Origin: Protopterus annectens
Lineage: Eukaryota > Chordata > Ceratodontiformes > Protopteridae
NCBI RefSeq assembly: GCF_019279795.1
Contig: NC_056731.1
Span: 860,489,999 to 860,553,998, forward strand
Length of the DNA: 64,000 nt
Reading direction: 5' to 3'
Both the position numbers and the translations under genes were made by a program. Positions 33,844 to 45,565 of the stretch are shown here, in pieces (position 1 is the first letter of the stretch; each line of letters opens with the position of its first letter). The notes beneath the pieces were generated by a model. That model made no database searches. It was given only the letters and a program-made list of their open reading frames with translations, and was not told where the DNA came from.

Positions 33844-35382
33844 GTGAAAGCTGCCCTCTCCAAAGCAAAAAACACAGCATCTATGGGACCGGACGGTGTC
33901 CCAGGCTGTGTCTTACACGAGCTCCAAGAAGAACTGAACCCTCACATTAAGTCACTGTTCAAACTTAGCCTTACTACAGGATATGTACCCAAAGAATTGC
34001 GTACAGCTACAGTGGCCCCACTCCACAAAGGTGGTGCCACAATGGACCCCGTAAACTATCGCCCCATAAGCCTGACTAGTCTGGTCTGTAAAGCTATGGA
34101 GCGTATTATCATGGAACTCATAAACAAAGACATTGGGCGCCTCCAGACACTGGACCCTACCCAATTCGGCTTTGTTAAGGGCAGATCATGCCTCTTAAAC
34201 CTAGTTGATTTCTTTGAAACAGTTACCAAAGCCATAGATGAGGGCAAGGTAGTCCACACAGCCTACCTGGACCTCGCAAAAGCCTTCGACACAATACCCC
34301 ACTCGGGCATCATAAATAAGCTTACCATCTTAAATATCAACCCCTATATCACAAGATGGGTTGCAAACTGGCTCAGAGATAGAACCCACATGGTCAGAAT
34401 CGCAGGTGCCATGTCTGAATCCAAACCCGTTACAAGTGGTGTCCCACAGGGCTCAGTTCTGGGACCTCTCTTGTTCGGTATATACTTCTCTGAGGTTCAG
34501 GCTAACACGGGGGGATTATGGCTGGCAAAGTTCGCAGATGACTGCAAACTGGGGTCCATAATCGAATCTCCAGCTGACACAAGCATCCTCCAAAAGGGTC
34601 TCACAGAGACGGATGCTTGGTGCCAGAGCCACGGTCTCAAGCTAAATGCTAAAAAGTGCATAGTCACCCCCTTTGGAAAAAACAAGGTGCCCACAAATTA
34701 CCACATAGGTGGTAATCCATTAAGTACGGAAGAAGTAATTAGAGATTTGGGGACCAACTTAGATAGTAATCTCTCCTTTGATAATCACGTTGCCAAAGTG
34801 GTTAGAAAGACCTTCTATATAGCCCACCTTATCACGAAAGGGTTTGCATCTAGATCAAGAGAGGTCATTGTGCCCCTCTACTCGTCACTCATCAGGCCTA
34901 TAATTGAATACAGTGCCCCTTTTGGGATGTACCTTACCCGACACCTGCAGCAACTGGAGAGACCCCAAAAGTACCTCACCAAGAGGATCATGGGCTACAA
35001 ACAGATGTCCTATGCAGCTCGACTAAAGAAACTCCAGCTCTACTCAGTTGCTTACCACCTACTCAGAGGCGATCTATGCCTGACGTACAAAGCCATGTCA
35101 AACCCAGAATTAATGGACATGCTCCACCTCAAACAATCCAAGTCCCTTAGAGCTACACGCTCCAGGGACCTAAACCTCAGCACAAAAATAAATAGGACAT
35201 GCTGGAGGGACAGATTCATTTCCCAGAGGCTCCCCTCACTCTGGAATAGAATCCCAATTTATGTTAGACATAGCCCCTCGCTGACCCTCTTCAAGCGAAA
35301 TTTGGACGCGTGGATGAGAAATCGCAAATTCACCCCTGGGATCTCTTCTGTGTCCCTGCTAGACAGAGGCACAGTAAACTAA
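33844..35382 (+). CDS. CR1-B ORF2 reverse transcriptase, intact 512-aa frame
   Basis: Long uninterrupted RT frame. Blocks in order: SMGPDGVPGCVLHEL, VAPLHKGG, NYRPISLTSLVCKAMERII, DPTQFGFVKGRSCLLNLVDF, YLDLAKAFDTIPHS (motif A Asp), TSGVPQGSVLGPLLFGIYFS (motif B), LAKFADDCKLG (motif C, D232 and D233), GLKLNAKKC and DLGTNLDSNLSFDNHV (motifs D and E). The C-terminal RNA-binding part contains RIMGYKQMSYAARLKKLQLYSV-type text and ends NRKFTPGISSVSLLDR. It starts at an internal Met because the preceding part of ORF2 is frameshifted; the first Met has no special claim. All catalytic residues are kept, unlike most RTs in this window. Confidence 0.82.
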   Translation: MKAALSKAKNTASMGPDGVPGCVLHELQEELNPHIKSLFKLSLTTGYVPKELRTATVAPLHKGGATMDPVNYRPISLTSLVCKAMERIIMELINKDIGRLQTLDPTQFGFVKGRSCLLNLVDFFETVTKAIDEGKVVHTAYLDLAKAFDTIPHSGIINKLTILNINPYITRWVANWLRDRTHMVRIAGAMSESKPVTSGVPQGSVLGPLLFGIYFSEVQANTGGLWLAKFADDCKLGSIIESPADTSILQKGLTETDAWCQSHGLKLNAKKCIVTPFGKNKVPTNYHIGGNPLSTEEVIRDLGTNLDSNLSFDNHVAKVVRKTFYIAHLITKGFASRSREVIVPLYSSLIRPIIEYSAPFGMYLTRHLQQLERPQKYLTKRIMGYKQMSYAARLKKLQLYSVAYHLLRGDLCLTYKAMSNPELMDMLHLKQSKSLRATRSRDLNLSTKINRTCWRDRFISQRLPSLWNRIPIYVRHSPSLTLFKRNLDAWMRNRKFTPGISSVSLLDRGTVN

Positions 35383-35508
35383 TCTTAAAAGGGTACCTTC
35401 TGTGACCTACTTTACAGAGGCACAGTAGGCTAATCTAATAGGGAGGCGGAAGTCAAATACACTCTGGCTAGGCTTATAAATGCCCTAGGGCAGATAGCCT
35501 AGTAAATA

Positions 35509-35527
35509 CCTATGAACCTATGAACCC
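35509..35527 (+). repeat. CR1-B 3' octamer tail
   Basis: Just over two copies of the 8-mer CCTATGAA, at the 3' terminus. The same tail ends CR1-A (3388-3405, reverse) and CR1-C (about 62664-62672). Confidence 0.8.
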
Positions 35528-35949
35528 ATAATGATCATTGGACTGATATTGCAAATTTATTTCTGTCAGTATCTATCCAATGTAAAAAAAAATATTCACC
35601 TGTCACCTTTTCCCTTTGGATGAAGACTGTAGTTTACTAGATAAACTTGGTAAATACATTTATATAGCTAATACTTTATGCATGAGGGCAGTAAACTGTT
35701 TGGCTTACTTAGTTTCTTAACAGATTTCCATCTTGCTGCAACAAGAACCTCCATATTAGGGATACTTTGGAGCAGGCACGCTTGGCTTAGAACAGAATAT
35801 TATATTGAGAATTTTATATAAAGACATCTGAATACACTTGTGACTAGAATTTTTGTTTGGTCAACCAGGAGATGCCATTACTTTTGACTTATAAAAGAAA
35901 GGCAAGACAATGTTTTCATTCAGCGATATGTGTATATTTAAAATAAAAA
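35528..35949. other. Spacer without recognised feature
   Basis: Nothing recognised. Confidence 0.45.
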
Positions 35950-36150
35950 AAATGCTGACCAAATATTGTCCAACGAACTTGACTGCTTTCATCTAACATT
36001 TATTAGAGATTTCTTCAGAATACAAAGAACACAGTGCTTTCAATCTGATAATTACACATTTGCACCCAAGCAACTTGAATTGGATTAAATACAGGGAGTT
36101 GTGAAAATTAAGATTAAATTCTGGGGTACATACAGGTTTAAATTATGACA
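35950..36150 (-). mobile_element. Possible Penelope-like terminal fragment
   Basis: On the reverse strand 36018-35987 reads CTGAAGA, an ATCT...AGAT stem, then GAAA and GCAGTCAAG, resembling the hammerhead-like ends of the three PLEs in this window, with CUGAUGA changed. No PLE protein is adjacent. It may be a solitary terminal repeat of a PLE, or a chance match. Confidence 0.3.
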
Positions 36151-36349
36151 TATTTGTAAAGTGTGTTTTAAAAATGACAGCAGCTAAATTATAATCTAAT
36201 TATCTAGATCTAGATAATAGATGTGAGACAAAAACACTTGATTTCATTGGATAACATTTGGTCAGCATTGTTTTTATTCTTTTTGATTCACTGTTTTTAA
36301 ATCATTTTGACCATGTACGTATCTGACATTATTTTTTGTTTGTTTTTGG

Positions 36350-36410
<61 letters not shown>

Positions 36411-37664
36411 GGAGTCATATTTGTATGCATCAGTGACCACAGCCATGGGAGAGTGTCACTGAAAATAACAAATCATTTTATTGGCAGAGAACTTCTTGTC
36501 AGGGCTTTCATCATTGCAAATGGTTCAAAGCAGAGTAGTCCAACTACAACCCAGGTGGATTAGTAATGTGTAGATTCAGCCATTCAGAGAGAGAGAAAGA
36601 GATCTTCATAATGATTAGTGACTTCCCTTTACCCATTCCTCTTCCCCACTAATCTTAGGAGGCAATTTTCAGATTTGTTTTTCTGTCTAGCAAGAGGTAA
36701 TCACAGACAGATATACTTTGCAAGCAGTTCAGCAGAGTTATGCAGTAGAGTTTGCCCATATACCACAGTGATAGTTAGCCCTGTGAATTCCATCTCAGGA
36801 GATGCATTTTGCCCTTTGATTGATGGCTCAAATTCTGGTGCAGAAGGCTTGCCAAAGCATTCTTCCAGTCAAGGAGTGCCTCGTTTTTTATTCTGGACTA
36901 TTTCTGGCTCCAAAAAGTGTACCTTAAGACCAGTGATGCACTTAAAACTACTGAAACATCTAAACAGGTTAATAAACACAAAGACATTCAAGATAGTGAC
37001 TCTATAACCTAGAGTTCCTTTTATAGATCATGACTCTGTCATGTCTGTACTGGATATCAAATATTTATAATTTCATATTATAGTGAGACATTCGAATAAA
37101 ATGTATATCAGATTCCAGAGAGCTCATTATCATTTCTGTGTTTCATCTCTGACATTTGGTTGCCCACAGCCTCTGGAGAATTTACCAAATATTTGTATCC
37201 TGTATTTGCACATTTAATGAAGCAAACATAACTGTTCCTCAGTTAGTGAAAGCATGTTTGATAATGGCAGAAACAAACCAGTTATTGATACAACACACCA
37301 GCAAGACCATTGTATTGTTCCACCCCACTGGGATTAACAGTGAACTACAACAAAACTTTTCTATCTCCATCAACATCTTTAACTTTTCTAGGGGAAGTCA
37401 AATTATCAGTATAAATGAATATGTTTTCCAGCTTAGGAAAAGTGAGCAAAAATCCATTTAGTCCTTTTTACAGTTTTCTCAGCAAAAAACATAACAGCAA
37501 CATAGTCTGGGAATGTGTAATGCATGTATTTCCATATTCTTCTCATCCTTCAAGTAATATTACATATAGGGAATCAAAATTGCAAACCAAAAACATTTGC
37601 AGCCAGTTTTCATATCTACTAGATATGGTGATTCCTGCCTCACAAGTCAAAATGAAGAATTCTT
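36151..37664. other. Spacer with a (TG)n tract
   Basis: No gene recognised. The frames near 36618-37007 and 37156-37461 have no recognisable domain and their base composition is that of the surroundings. Confidence 0.4.
36350..36409. repeat. (TG)n microsatellite
   Basis: About 30 perfect TG units. Confidence 0.98.
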
Positions 37665-38129
37665 TTTTTAAACAGCTTTATTGAAAACATTAATATAATG
37701 TACAGATTGTTTGAAATAAATTGAATAAGTTAATTTTTTTAAATATAATATTTAAAAAAGAAAAAATAATACAATAACTATAATAGCACAGTAAACTATG
37801 TACACTGATGTTCACTATATATCGAATAACAGGATCAATTAATTTTAGTTTGGCAGAAGAAAATGAAAACATAGAATAAAAGATTTAAAGAAAAAGAAAA
37901 GATTACTGCATTAATCATTTATCCAGTTCTGTAACCAATAATTCATGTACATGTTCCCATTTGTAATATAATTTTGTATTCCTTGTAGATTTAGATTTGC
38001 TAGTTAACATTTCTAACCTAGACATTTCTAAGAGAAGACCTTTAAACTCTTTTAATGGGGGAACTGATGAGGAATTCCAATTTCTGTAATTACTTTCCTG
38101 GCAATGGAAAGTATAGACCAGACTAAAGA

Positions 38130-38966
38130 ATATTTGTTTTTATTTATAGAGTCTGGAACAGGTGTATTGAATAATACAAGTGACTTTGTAAGCATAAAAA
38201 TTGCCTATAAAAAAGTGTTAACTTCCTCCCAAAATTTCTTTAATAATACACAGTCATAAAATAAATGATTCCAATCAGCATTTGTTACTGCGTTACATCT
38301 CCAGCAATCAACATCTTGTTTATCTATCTTACTCATTTTCTGAGGTGTGATGAAAGATTTATGTAAAAATATCCATGTGAAGATTCTTCATTTAATGGAG
38401 GAAGTGGTTTTTCTGGCTGACTGAAGAAAATTAACTTTGTCTTTTTCTGAGGGAATAAAACTATTTATTGTTGCAAATGAATTCCAATAGTTGTCTGAAT
38501 ATACATCTAGATCTTGTTTAATTGCTTTATAAATATATGATATGCTATTTTTAACTGGTAAAGTATTATAAGTGTATAGACTCAAATATTGGATAAGTTT
38601 GGGTATTGAATTTTTAGAACTTGAAGTGATTAAAATGAGCTTATCTAGAATATATTTTCTAAACGCTTGCAAATCTGACAAAAGTAGAGAGTTAAGGTTA
38701 TATTCATCTATAAGAGCATTAATAGAATTTGCCTCATTTTTATTTAACATTTGATGCCAAAACATCAGTTGTTTTTGTTTAAATAACATTTTAGAATGAT
38801 GTGCAGATAGAATTATACCTTGTGTATAGGCAATAGGGAAGATGCGGAACAGCCAATTTTCAAAGATTCTAAACCTAAATATAAAGTTTTTAAAGGCTCT
38901 TAGAATTAAAGTTATATAAGTAGATTTAAGCATTTGAATTGAATAATTGGAAAAATATTCTCTCAT
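38130..38966 (-). pseudogene. L1-A ORF2 carboxy-terminal region
   Basis: A 192-aa frame (38966-38388) with LFRIFPIAYTQGIILSAHHS and QLMFWHQMLNKNEANSIN, typical of the region after the RT in L1/Tx1 ORF2. After a stop the same reading continues with KSFITPQKMSKIDKQDVDCW, RCNAVTNADWNHLFYDCVLL and KKFWEEV: the Cys-x2-Cys ... His ... Cys motif at the end of L1 ORF2 proteins. The end of the frame is poorly defined. Confidence 0.65.
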
Positions 38967-39451
38967 ATTCCATATAAATTAATTATTTATTAACTGTGAT
39001 ATATGTTTGTTATTTTCATTTTTGGTATTTTGGGATAAATTTAACATCATTTCCTTCCATTTTGCAAAATGTTTTCCATCTATTAAATAAATGTTTTAAT
39101 AACTGGCGAAATTGAATAAAGTTCTAGATTTGGTAAGAATAGACCTCCATTTTCCCAGCTATACATTTGATAGGACAATGCAATTCTAGGCTTTATCGGA
39201 TGCCATAAAAAATTCTTAATCAGTATGTTAAATTTTTTAATAAAAGAGCCTGTAGGGGTGAATAGAGATAGATTGTATTATGTATAATATCTTTGGAAGC
39301 AAGTTCATCTTTATAATGGAAAGTTTTTCATCCATTGTAAATAAAATCTTGTTGCACTTACTAATTAAAGTCGCTATGATAGTTATACTTTGACTATAAT
39401 TTAGGTGTAAGATGTCTGTAATATTGGTTGCTATAATTATACCTAAATATG

Positions 39452-40560
39452 TTATTTGTTGGGACTGAGGTATATATTTTTATATTGGTCTTGTATTTTA
39501 TAACTTTTCGAACCAATTAGAAGAATCTGTGCTTTAGAATTATTAAAATTAAGACCAGAACTTTTTTTAAATATATCCATATTTTTAAATAAGTCTTGTA
39601 AGGTAGGGTTAGTACCACCAATAGTGATTAATACATCATCAGCAAGCATTTGGATTTTTGATGTTTCATTACAATTTAACCTATATCCTTGTATATTATT
39701 GTTATCCCTTATTAGGTTAGCCCAAGGTTCCATACTTAATGTGAATAAAAGTGGATATAGAGGGCAACCTTGTCTGGTTCCTTTTAGAATGGGTATATTC
39801 TGGGATCCACTTGTATCTATTTTTATGTAGGCTTGACTTTCATTATATAATTGAGTTATAAGGTTAATAAAGCTATTAGAAAAGTTTAAATCCTTCAGTA
39901 AGATAAAAAGATCATTCCAATTAACTGAGTTGAAGGCACAGTTAATATCTAAACTAACAAGAGTCAGATTATTCTTTAAGGCTCTTACTGATTCAGTTAA
40001 AGGTATTTTTTTTTATGTTATCATAAGAAGTTCTATTAATTATAAAACCTGTTTGATCCATATCTACCAGGGATGGCAAAAAATGTTTAAGTCTGTCAGC
40101 ATAAGTAGACATGAACATTTTATAGTCTGTATTTAATAATGAAATGGGCCTATATGAAGCACATTTTGCAGGATCTTTACTAGACTTTAGTATGGGGAAA
40201 ATAAATGTGTATTTGCAAGAGGGGAGGTATAATGTTGTTATTTTGAGCTATATTGAATACTGTATGTAGTACAGGTAATGCTTTAGCAGGCAAAACCTTA
40301 TAGATTTCAGAAATGATACCATCATTACCAGGAGCTTTATTTTACTTAAGTTTGGTTATTTGATCTTTTACTTCTTTAAAATATATTTGTTTATCTATTA
40401 GTTTTATTTGTGCTTCAGATAGTCTGTTCTTTATATTATTATGTATAAAAATTTGAATATCTTTTGTACTATTAATGTTATCATTGGGTTGGTTTAATTT
40501 AAAAAAAATTCTCTAAACTCACTTAATATATTTGGCAAGTCAGATACCATTTTTTTGTTG
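39452..40560 (-). pseudogene. L1-A ORF2 reverse transcriptase remnant
   Basis: From high to low coordinates: PGNDGIISEIYKVLPAKALP, LVSLDINCAFNSVNWNDLF (motif A; first Asp kept), GTRQGCPLYPLLFTLSMEPW (motif B) and KIQMLADDVLITIGGTNPTL (motif C with an intact D-D pair). The motif wording is that of the L1/Tx1 group. Several stops and frame changes lie between motifs, so no enzyme is made. Confidence 0.7.
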
Positions 40561-40894
40561 GAGAATAGATTTCTTTAATATGGTGAAGTTTATTTAATCT
40601 TTTAGTTTTGTTAGCTAGTATATTCATGGATCTAGGATTTATAGAAAAAGTTATAAGTTTATATTTTTCAAGATTTATCATAACTTTATGGTTTAAAATG
40701 TCCATGTGTTTATTGTTTAAGGTATTTATTTCACTCATTCTGTTTTCCTTTATCTGGATTCTTTGAAGCATCAAGCCTTAAAGTATCTAACTTTGTATGT
40801 CTTGAAGGTCTTTATCCCATGAAATTCTTTTCTTTTTATACCAATCAATAATTTTACCATATAGGTAGGCTTTTAGAGCATCCCAAATGTATAT

Positions 40895-41731
40895 TTATAA
40901 AGTTCCCTGTGTACTATTAAGTTCAATAAAATTTTGTACTTCTGTAGTGAAGAAATCAATAAAATCTTTGAGTTTAATTATATAGGCTGGTATCCTTTTA
41001 ATTTGAACATTAAATGTGGAGTTTAGTATAAAATCAAATGTTATGGAATGGTCTGAAAGGGGACAATAAATCACTTTTAAGTTTGATAAGAAATCAGTTA
41101 AGTTATTGGAAATTAATACCCTATCTATTCTTGAATATGAGTTATGCCTATGTGAGTAGAATGTATAGAACAGTGACTTAGGGTCAGAAAAGTTATTAAT
41201 ATCTTTCATCATGTATGAATCTGAGAATTCATTTAATAATTTAGCTGTAGTTGGAATTTTCCTTTTACTACTGGTACTAGAGTCTTTTATGGCAGAAATG
41301 CAGTTAAAATTCCCAGCAAGAATAATACTACCCTTAGAAAACTGAACTATATGTTCTATATGTTGTTTCACTGTTGTAGGTCCAATGCCAGGAATCCAAT
41401 ACATATTTATTAATGTCAAAATGTTCTTATTAAATTCTATAATAACTGAAGATAACATCCCCTTGTTATCTTTGTAGGTGTCAATTATTTTAGGCGTAGG
41501 TAATGTATTTTTCCATAGTATGGCCACCCCCCTTTTTTGTGTATGTTCTGAGCTAATCAAAAGATTGTAAGATTTTGATTCCAATTTTGTGACATCTTCA
41601 GTTAGTAAATGAGTTTCTTGGAGAAATATTAACTGAGTATTATGCAATTTAAGATATTTGTTCAAAGATCTCCTCTTATTAGGATAATTTAATCCATTGA
41701 TGTTTAATGATATACACTTTAATGATGTCAT
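40895..41731 (-). pseudogene. L1-A ORF2 endonuclease domain
   Basis: An intact 278-aa frame starting at the ORF2 start codon: MTSLKCISLNINGLNYPNKR, then LIFLQETHLLTED (catalytic Glu), RGVAILWKN, LINMYWIPG, IILAGNFNC (Asp replaced by Asn in the usual GDFN), YSRIDRVLIS and CPLSDHSITFDF. This is an L1-type AP endonuclease; the start fits the family well. Later parts of ORF2 are broken, so it is listed as pseudogenic. The family's catalytic GDFN Asp change may disable nicking. Confidence 0.78.
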
Positions 41732-42689
41732 GAAATGTTAATGCTCTGAATATCTGTTGTTGAATAACACTCCTTTTTTCCCATTTTTTATAAGTGAATA
41801 GAAATTGACTCTTAGGAATACAATTATAATTTACACATAAAACATGAAAAACATTTATCCAATGAAATGTGTTTACATCAAATTCAATTTTGTAAGATTT
41901 AGTGAGCATCATAATAACTATTAACAGAAACGTATAACATTCATTAATAACATAGACTCTTTAAAAACCCCCCTGGAGTTAAAAACTCCTAATTTGAGTG
42001 ACATCTGTCACCCAAATTGACCATCAGGCTAGCAACAATATTCATCTCTTCCCTGTCTAAATATGTATGTTGTTGCATAATTTCACAAACATCCATTAGA
42101 ATTGTATGTACCAATTCAAGAAACAAATTAAAGTAAATCAAATGTAACAGTTTCATTTTAACTTTTGTCATATGAATTCAACATATCATAAATACCAGAC
42201 ATGTATTATATAATACAAAAATCACAACTAATTTATATGTAATGGACTGTTATAATAATCAATAAGTAGACTAATCCCCTGTCTCTTTATGTATTGTGCC
42301 AATATCTAACAACAGTATTTCCCCATCTCCATATATCTTTAAGACCTTTAGTTATCTGAAAGAACTTCTAGATTTGCCAGAATATATCAAAATACTAGTT
42401 TATATGGTAAACATCTGTATCTGAGACTATACTGTATGTAGCAAACTATAGACATATAGAATATATTATGTTTCAGTCATTGTTTATTTTCTACCTGTAA
42501 TAGAATTATTTTTATTTCTGATTTTTGTGTCTTGTAAAAGAATATTAACGTCTGCTTAGGTGTCATAAAAAGCTTTGTATATGTTAATTTCCTTTCTTTT
42601 TCCTTTCTTCTTTCATAAATACTTTAATGATGTTACTATATATGCCTTATGTTTGTTGTACTAATCAAAAGAGGCTTAAATTACATAAA

Positions 42690-43830
42690 AACAGAATTAT
42701 AAATAAAAGTGTAGAAACATAGGGGTATAAATGTATAAAAAATGCTCAGCTTATACACTCTCATAAATGCTTTTTTAATAGAACAATTATACTGTTTACT
42801 TAGCTGCAGTTCATTCATTTGACCTGTAGATGGCATCAGAGACCATCTAATCAAGCTATTATCCAGCTTTGCAAGAGTTCTCAACACAAAGTTCAGACTG
42901 CAAATAGCTTCATGGAAACAACACTTTTTTTCTTGCTTTCTGTTGAGGCAGTCGCAGTACAAACAGGCAGCAGAGTCATTCAGCAGTTCGGATGCACAAG
43001 ACCAAGGAGGGAAAACTTTTGCAGCTATTTTCTTCTTTCTTTTTTTTTTTTTTATTTTTGTAAGGCACAGACTATCTCGCAGCAGGACCAAGAAACACAA
43101 AGCAGATAAAACAAAAAGGCAACAGAGGGGAAAAAAAGCCAACATGAAACAGCGCAAATCCAAGAAACTAGATCTCTCAAATACAGCAAACCACTAGACC
43201 ACCATGGACACACCAAGCCACACCAAACTCTTCATTTTAACAACTGCTATGTATACTATATGCTTGTCATACCAGTCAATATAAAACTTACACAACCACA
43301 ATAGAATTATGAAGACAAGTGTACAAAATGTAAGGGTTTAAGTGTGTGAAAAGTGCTTTGATTATGGACATTCATAAATGTTTAAATATAGCAGACATAT
43401 CAAATATGTTTTAGATGCAGTTTTTCACCCAAGCTGTAGATGGCATTAGAAACCATCTATTCTAACTATTATTCAGTTTTTACGAAGCTTCTCAGCACAA
43501 GGTTCAGACTATAAATGTTTCCATGGAAATTACACTTTTTTCTTGCTCTCTGTTGTAGCAGTTGCAATGCGAGGACAAACCAAGGTTGTTTAACAGATCA
43601 GATGCATGAGCTTGTGAAGGGAAAACATTTACAGCTTTTCACTGAAAAAACTGTTGATTAGATTAGCTCATGGGAAAACCTGGAAACATAAAACGAACAA
43701 TAAGAGAGACATAAGGGAGGAAGAAAAGCAATATAAAACATTAAAGGACCAACAAACTCCATCTCCCAAACCCGGTAAACCACTAGACCACCACGAACAT
43801 GTCATTCTATACAAAATCCTCCATTCCTTC
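42690..43830 (-). repeat. Tandem pair of ~600-bp units inside L1-A
   Basis: Unit 1 (about 42690-43240) and unit 2 (about 43300-43830) align along their length, offset 588-610 bases: TGGCATCAGAGACCATCT at 42831 versus TGGCATTAGAAACCATCT at 43441, TTCTTGCTTTCTGTTG versus TTCTTGCTCTCTGTTG, and ACCACTAGACCACCA at 43191 versus 43779. On the reverse strand each unit has TGGTGGTCTAGTGGTTT near its start, very like the 5' end of a tRNA-Glu gene with its A box. Either two SINE-like retroposons in tandem or a duplicated piece of L1-A. Confidence 0.7.
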
Positions 43831-44819
43831 ACAACCAACATATGAAGAAAAACTAAAATAAATATCAAATGAATTACTTCAAAACATATCAAGTCACTGA
43901 AAGGGAGAAAAGATAAACTTTTCATATGTCTATTAGCAGAAATAATACCACATTCCAACAGCAGAACAGGAGATGGGAAACATAATTATGAAAGCAACAA
44001 TATGGCAACAATATCAGTGAAGAGTCTCTCTACACAGAGAGGCAGCAAACAGTTAAAAACAAATGAAATAGATTATATTGTAACAAAGACTCTCATTTTC
44101 TCATCTATAAGTCTCCGTATCTACTATAGTTCCCCAAAATACTATATATTTCAGTCCTAAACATATGGAGCATTTATTATAATAGACAACCACTATATAA
44201 AGATAATAAATAAATGAATAAATAAATAGCTTTTACTTGTTATAGAAATTGGACTAGAATAAACTAAAGTTAATAATAACAAACTATAAAATACCATTAA
44301 AACAACTATGTACCATAAAAAAACTTTTAAACAACAAAGACTCACCTGTTGAACCATTTCCACTTCTCCAACTTCTGGGTTAGTTTTTAAGACTTGGGTA
44401 AAAAAAAGCCATAGTAAAATATCTTAATAAGTCACTTATTTTGAGTTTCTTTTTATGTTCAGAAGTCTTCCAGGAATTGTTATCAGCATTTCTTTTAAGG
44501 CTGGCATTTGCCCACTCCATATCCTCTATTTTATCAAGCATTTTTTTGTTTTGACAAAGGTAATGGCAGGGTCTATGTCATCAAATATTTCTGGACCATC
44601 TTGAAGAAATATTTATAATCTGGCAGGAAATAATAGGTGTGTCTTTATTTGGGCTTTCTTTAGTTCTTTTAGCATTGGCAAAAAAAGCTTTCTTTTGGTA
44701 ATTACAGAAGATGAGTAATCATTATCAAAGCGTATGACATTTTCTTTATATTTGAAAGGAGATTTAGCCCAAGCAGTCTTTAACACTATCTCCTTGTCAT
44801 GAGAAGAATAAAAACTTCA

Positions 44820-45326
44820 CTATAACAGAATTAGTAGAATTGGATGTACCTTTTTTTTTGCAGTAGCTAAGGACCTCTGTGCTCTTTCTATCCCATATGA
44901 GAGAGCTTCAGGAAGCTGTAATACATCAGGGAGCCAAGATGTTAAGAATTCTTCCATATTACCTTCTTCAACATTATCAAAAAAACCAAAAAGTCTGATA
45001 TTATTTCTTCTTGATCTAGTCTCTAGATCATCAATTTTTGTTTGTAAAAGAGTATTTTGTTTTAAAAGAAAGTCTATATGGTGCTCATCTTCCTGAATTC
45101 TAGTGTCCATATCATTTAGTGAAGTCTGTATACCAGTAATCTGTCTCTTTTGCTGTTTAAGGTCTTCGTGTAATATTTCCATTTGCTGGGAACATTTTTC
45201 TTTGAAATTATCCACTTTCACATCCATTATATCAATCTTTGCTGTCAGTTCTTGAATGTTAGTTAATAGTGACTGAAGTTCTTTCTTAATAGTTGTTTCT
45301 TGAAGTGTAGATTTGGAATAGCTCAT
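44820..45326 (-). pseudogene. L1-A ORF1 (coiled-coil RNA-binding protein), partial
   Basis: A 168-aa frame. Residues about 15-100 form a long heptad-rich coiled coil (LQELTAKIDIMDVKVD-like spacing, DDLETRSRR end), then RSRRNNIRLFGFFDNVEE starts the RNA-recognition domain, the signature of L1-type ORF1 (transposase 22). A stop follows the first part of that domain; the C-terminal domain is lost in decayed sequence to about 44300. ORF1 trimers bind element RNA in cytoplasmic particles. Confidence 0.75.
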
Positions 45327-45565
45327 CCTGTAGTCTGACGTCCAGATATTTTCTCTAATACTTTTTGACAGGAAAAAATAAAAAAATTGCCAACATTTTT
45401 ATATACTATCCTAAAGAATAATTAATAGAATCCAAATATATATATATATATAAAAAAAACAAATTTAGGATAGATATACTCAAAAATTCCTGTCATAAAT
45501 ATTCTGTAAGGACAGAGCAGAGAGAAAGTGCTGTTACTCAGTGCTCATCTTGGCCACGCTCCAAA

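Larger units (their letters stand above)
31030..35527 (+). mobile_element. CR1-like LINE CR1-B, nearly full length
   Basis: Contains a 5' leader, an esterase-type ORF1 (31583-32553, frameshifted), an AP-endonuclease plus RT ORF2 (32588-35382, broken in its first half) and a 3' UTR ending in CCTATGAACCTATGAACCC (35509-35527), an 8-bp tail repeat. ORF1 of the SGNH esterase type and a short octamer tail are hallmarks of the CR1/L2 group. CR1-A and CR1-C in this window are deleted relatives with the same tail. The 5' edge is a guess from the change to GC-richer sequence. Confidence 0.82.
37665..45565 (-). mobile_element. L1/Tx1-type LINE L1-A with internal insertion
   Basis: Reverse-strand element. 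The 5' end near 45565 reads GGAGCGTGGCCAAGATGAGC, a classical L1 5' start; ORF1 is at 45326-44820, ORF2 endonuclease at 41731-40895, RT remnants at about 40560-39452, the C-terminal region at 38966-38130, and the 3' end at 37665 has AATAAA and an A-run. A ~600-bp unit is present twice between ORF1 and ORF2 (42690-43830). Multiple frameshifts. The length of about 7.9 kb is larger than a normal L1 (6-7 kb), consistent with the extra 1.1 kb. Confidence 0.8.

Noticed and set aside
42819-43197. Forward 84-96 aa frames with Lys-rich ends
   Set aside because: They cross the duplicated ~600-bp unit and a homopolymer; no counterpart frame in the second unit.
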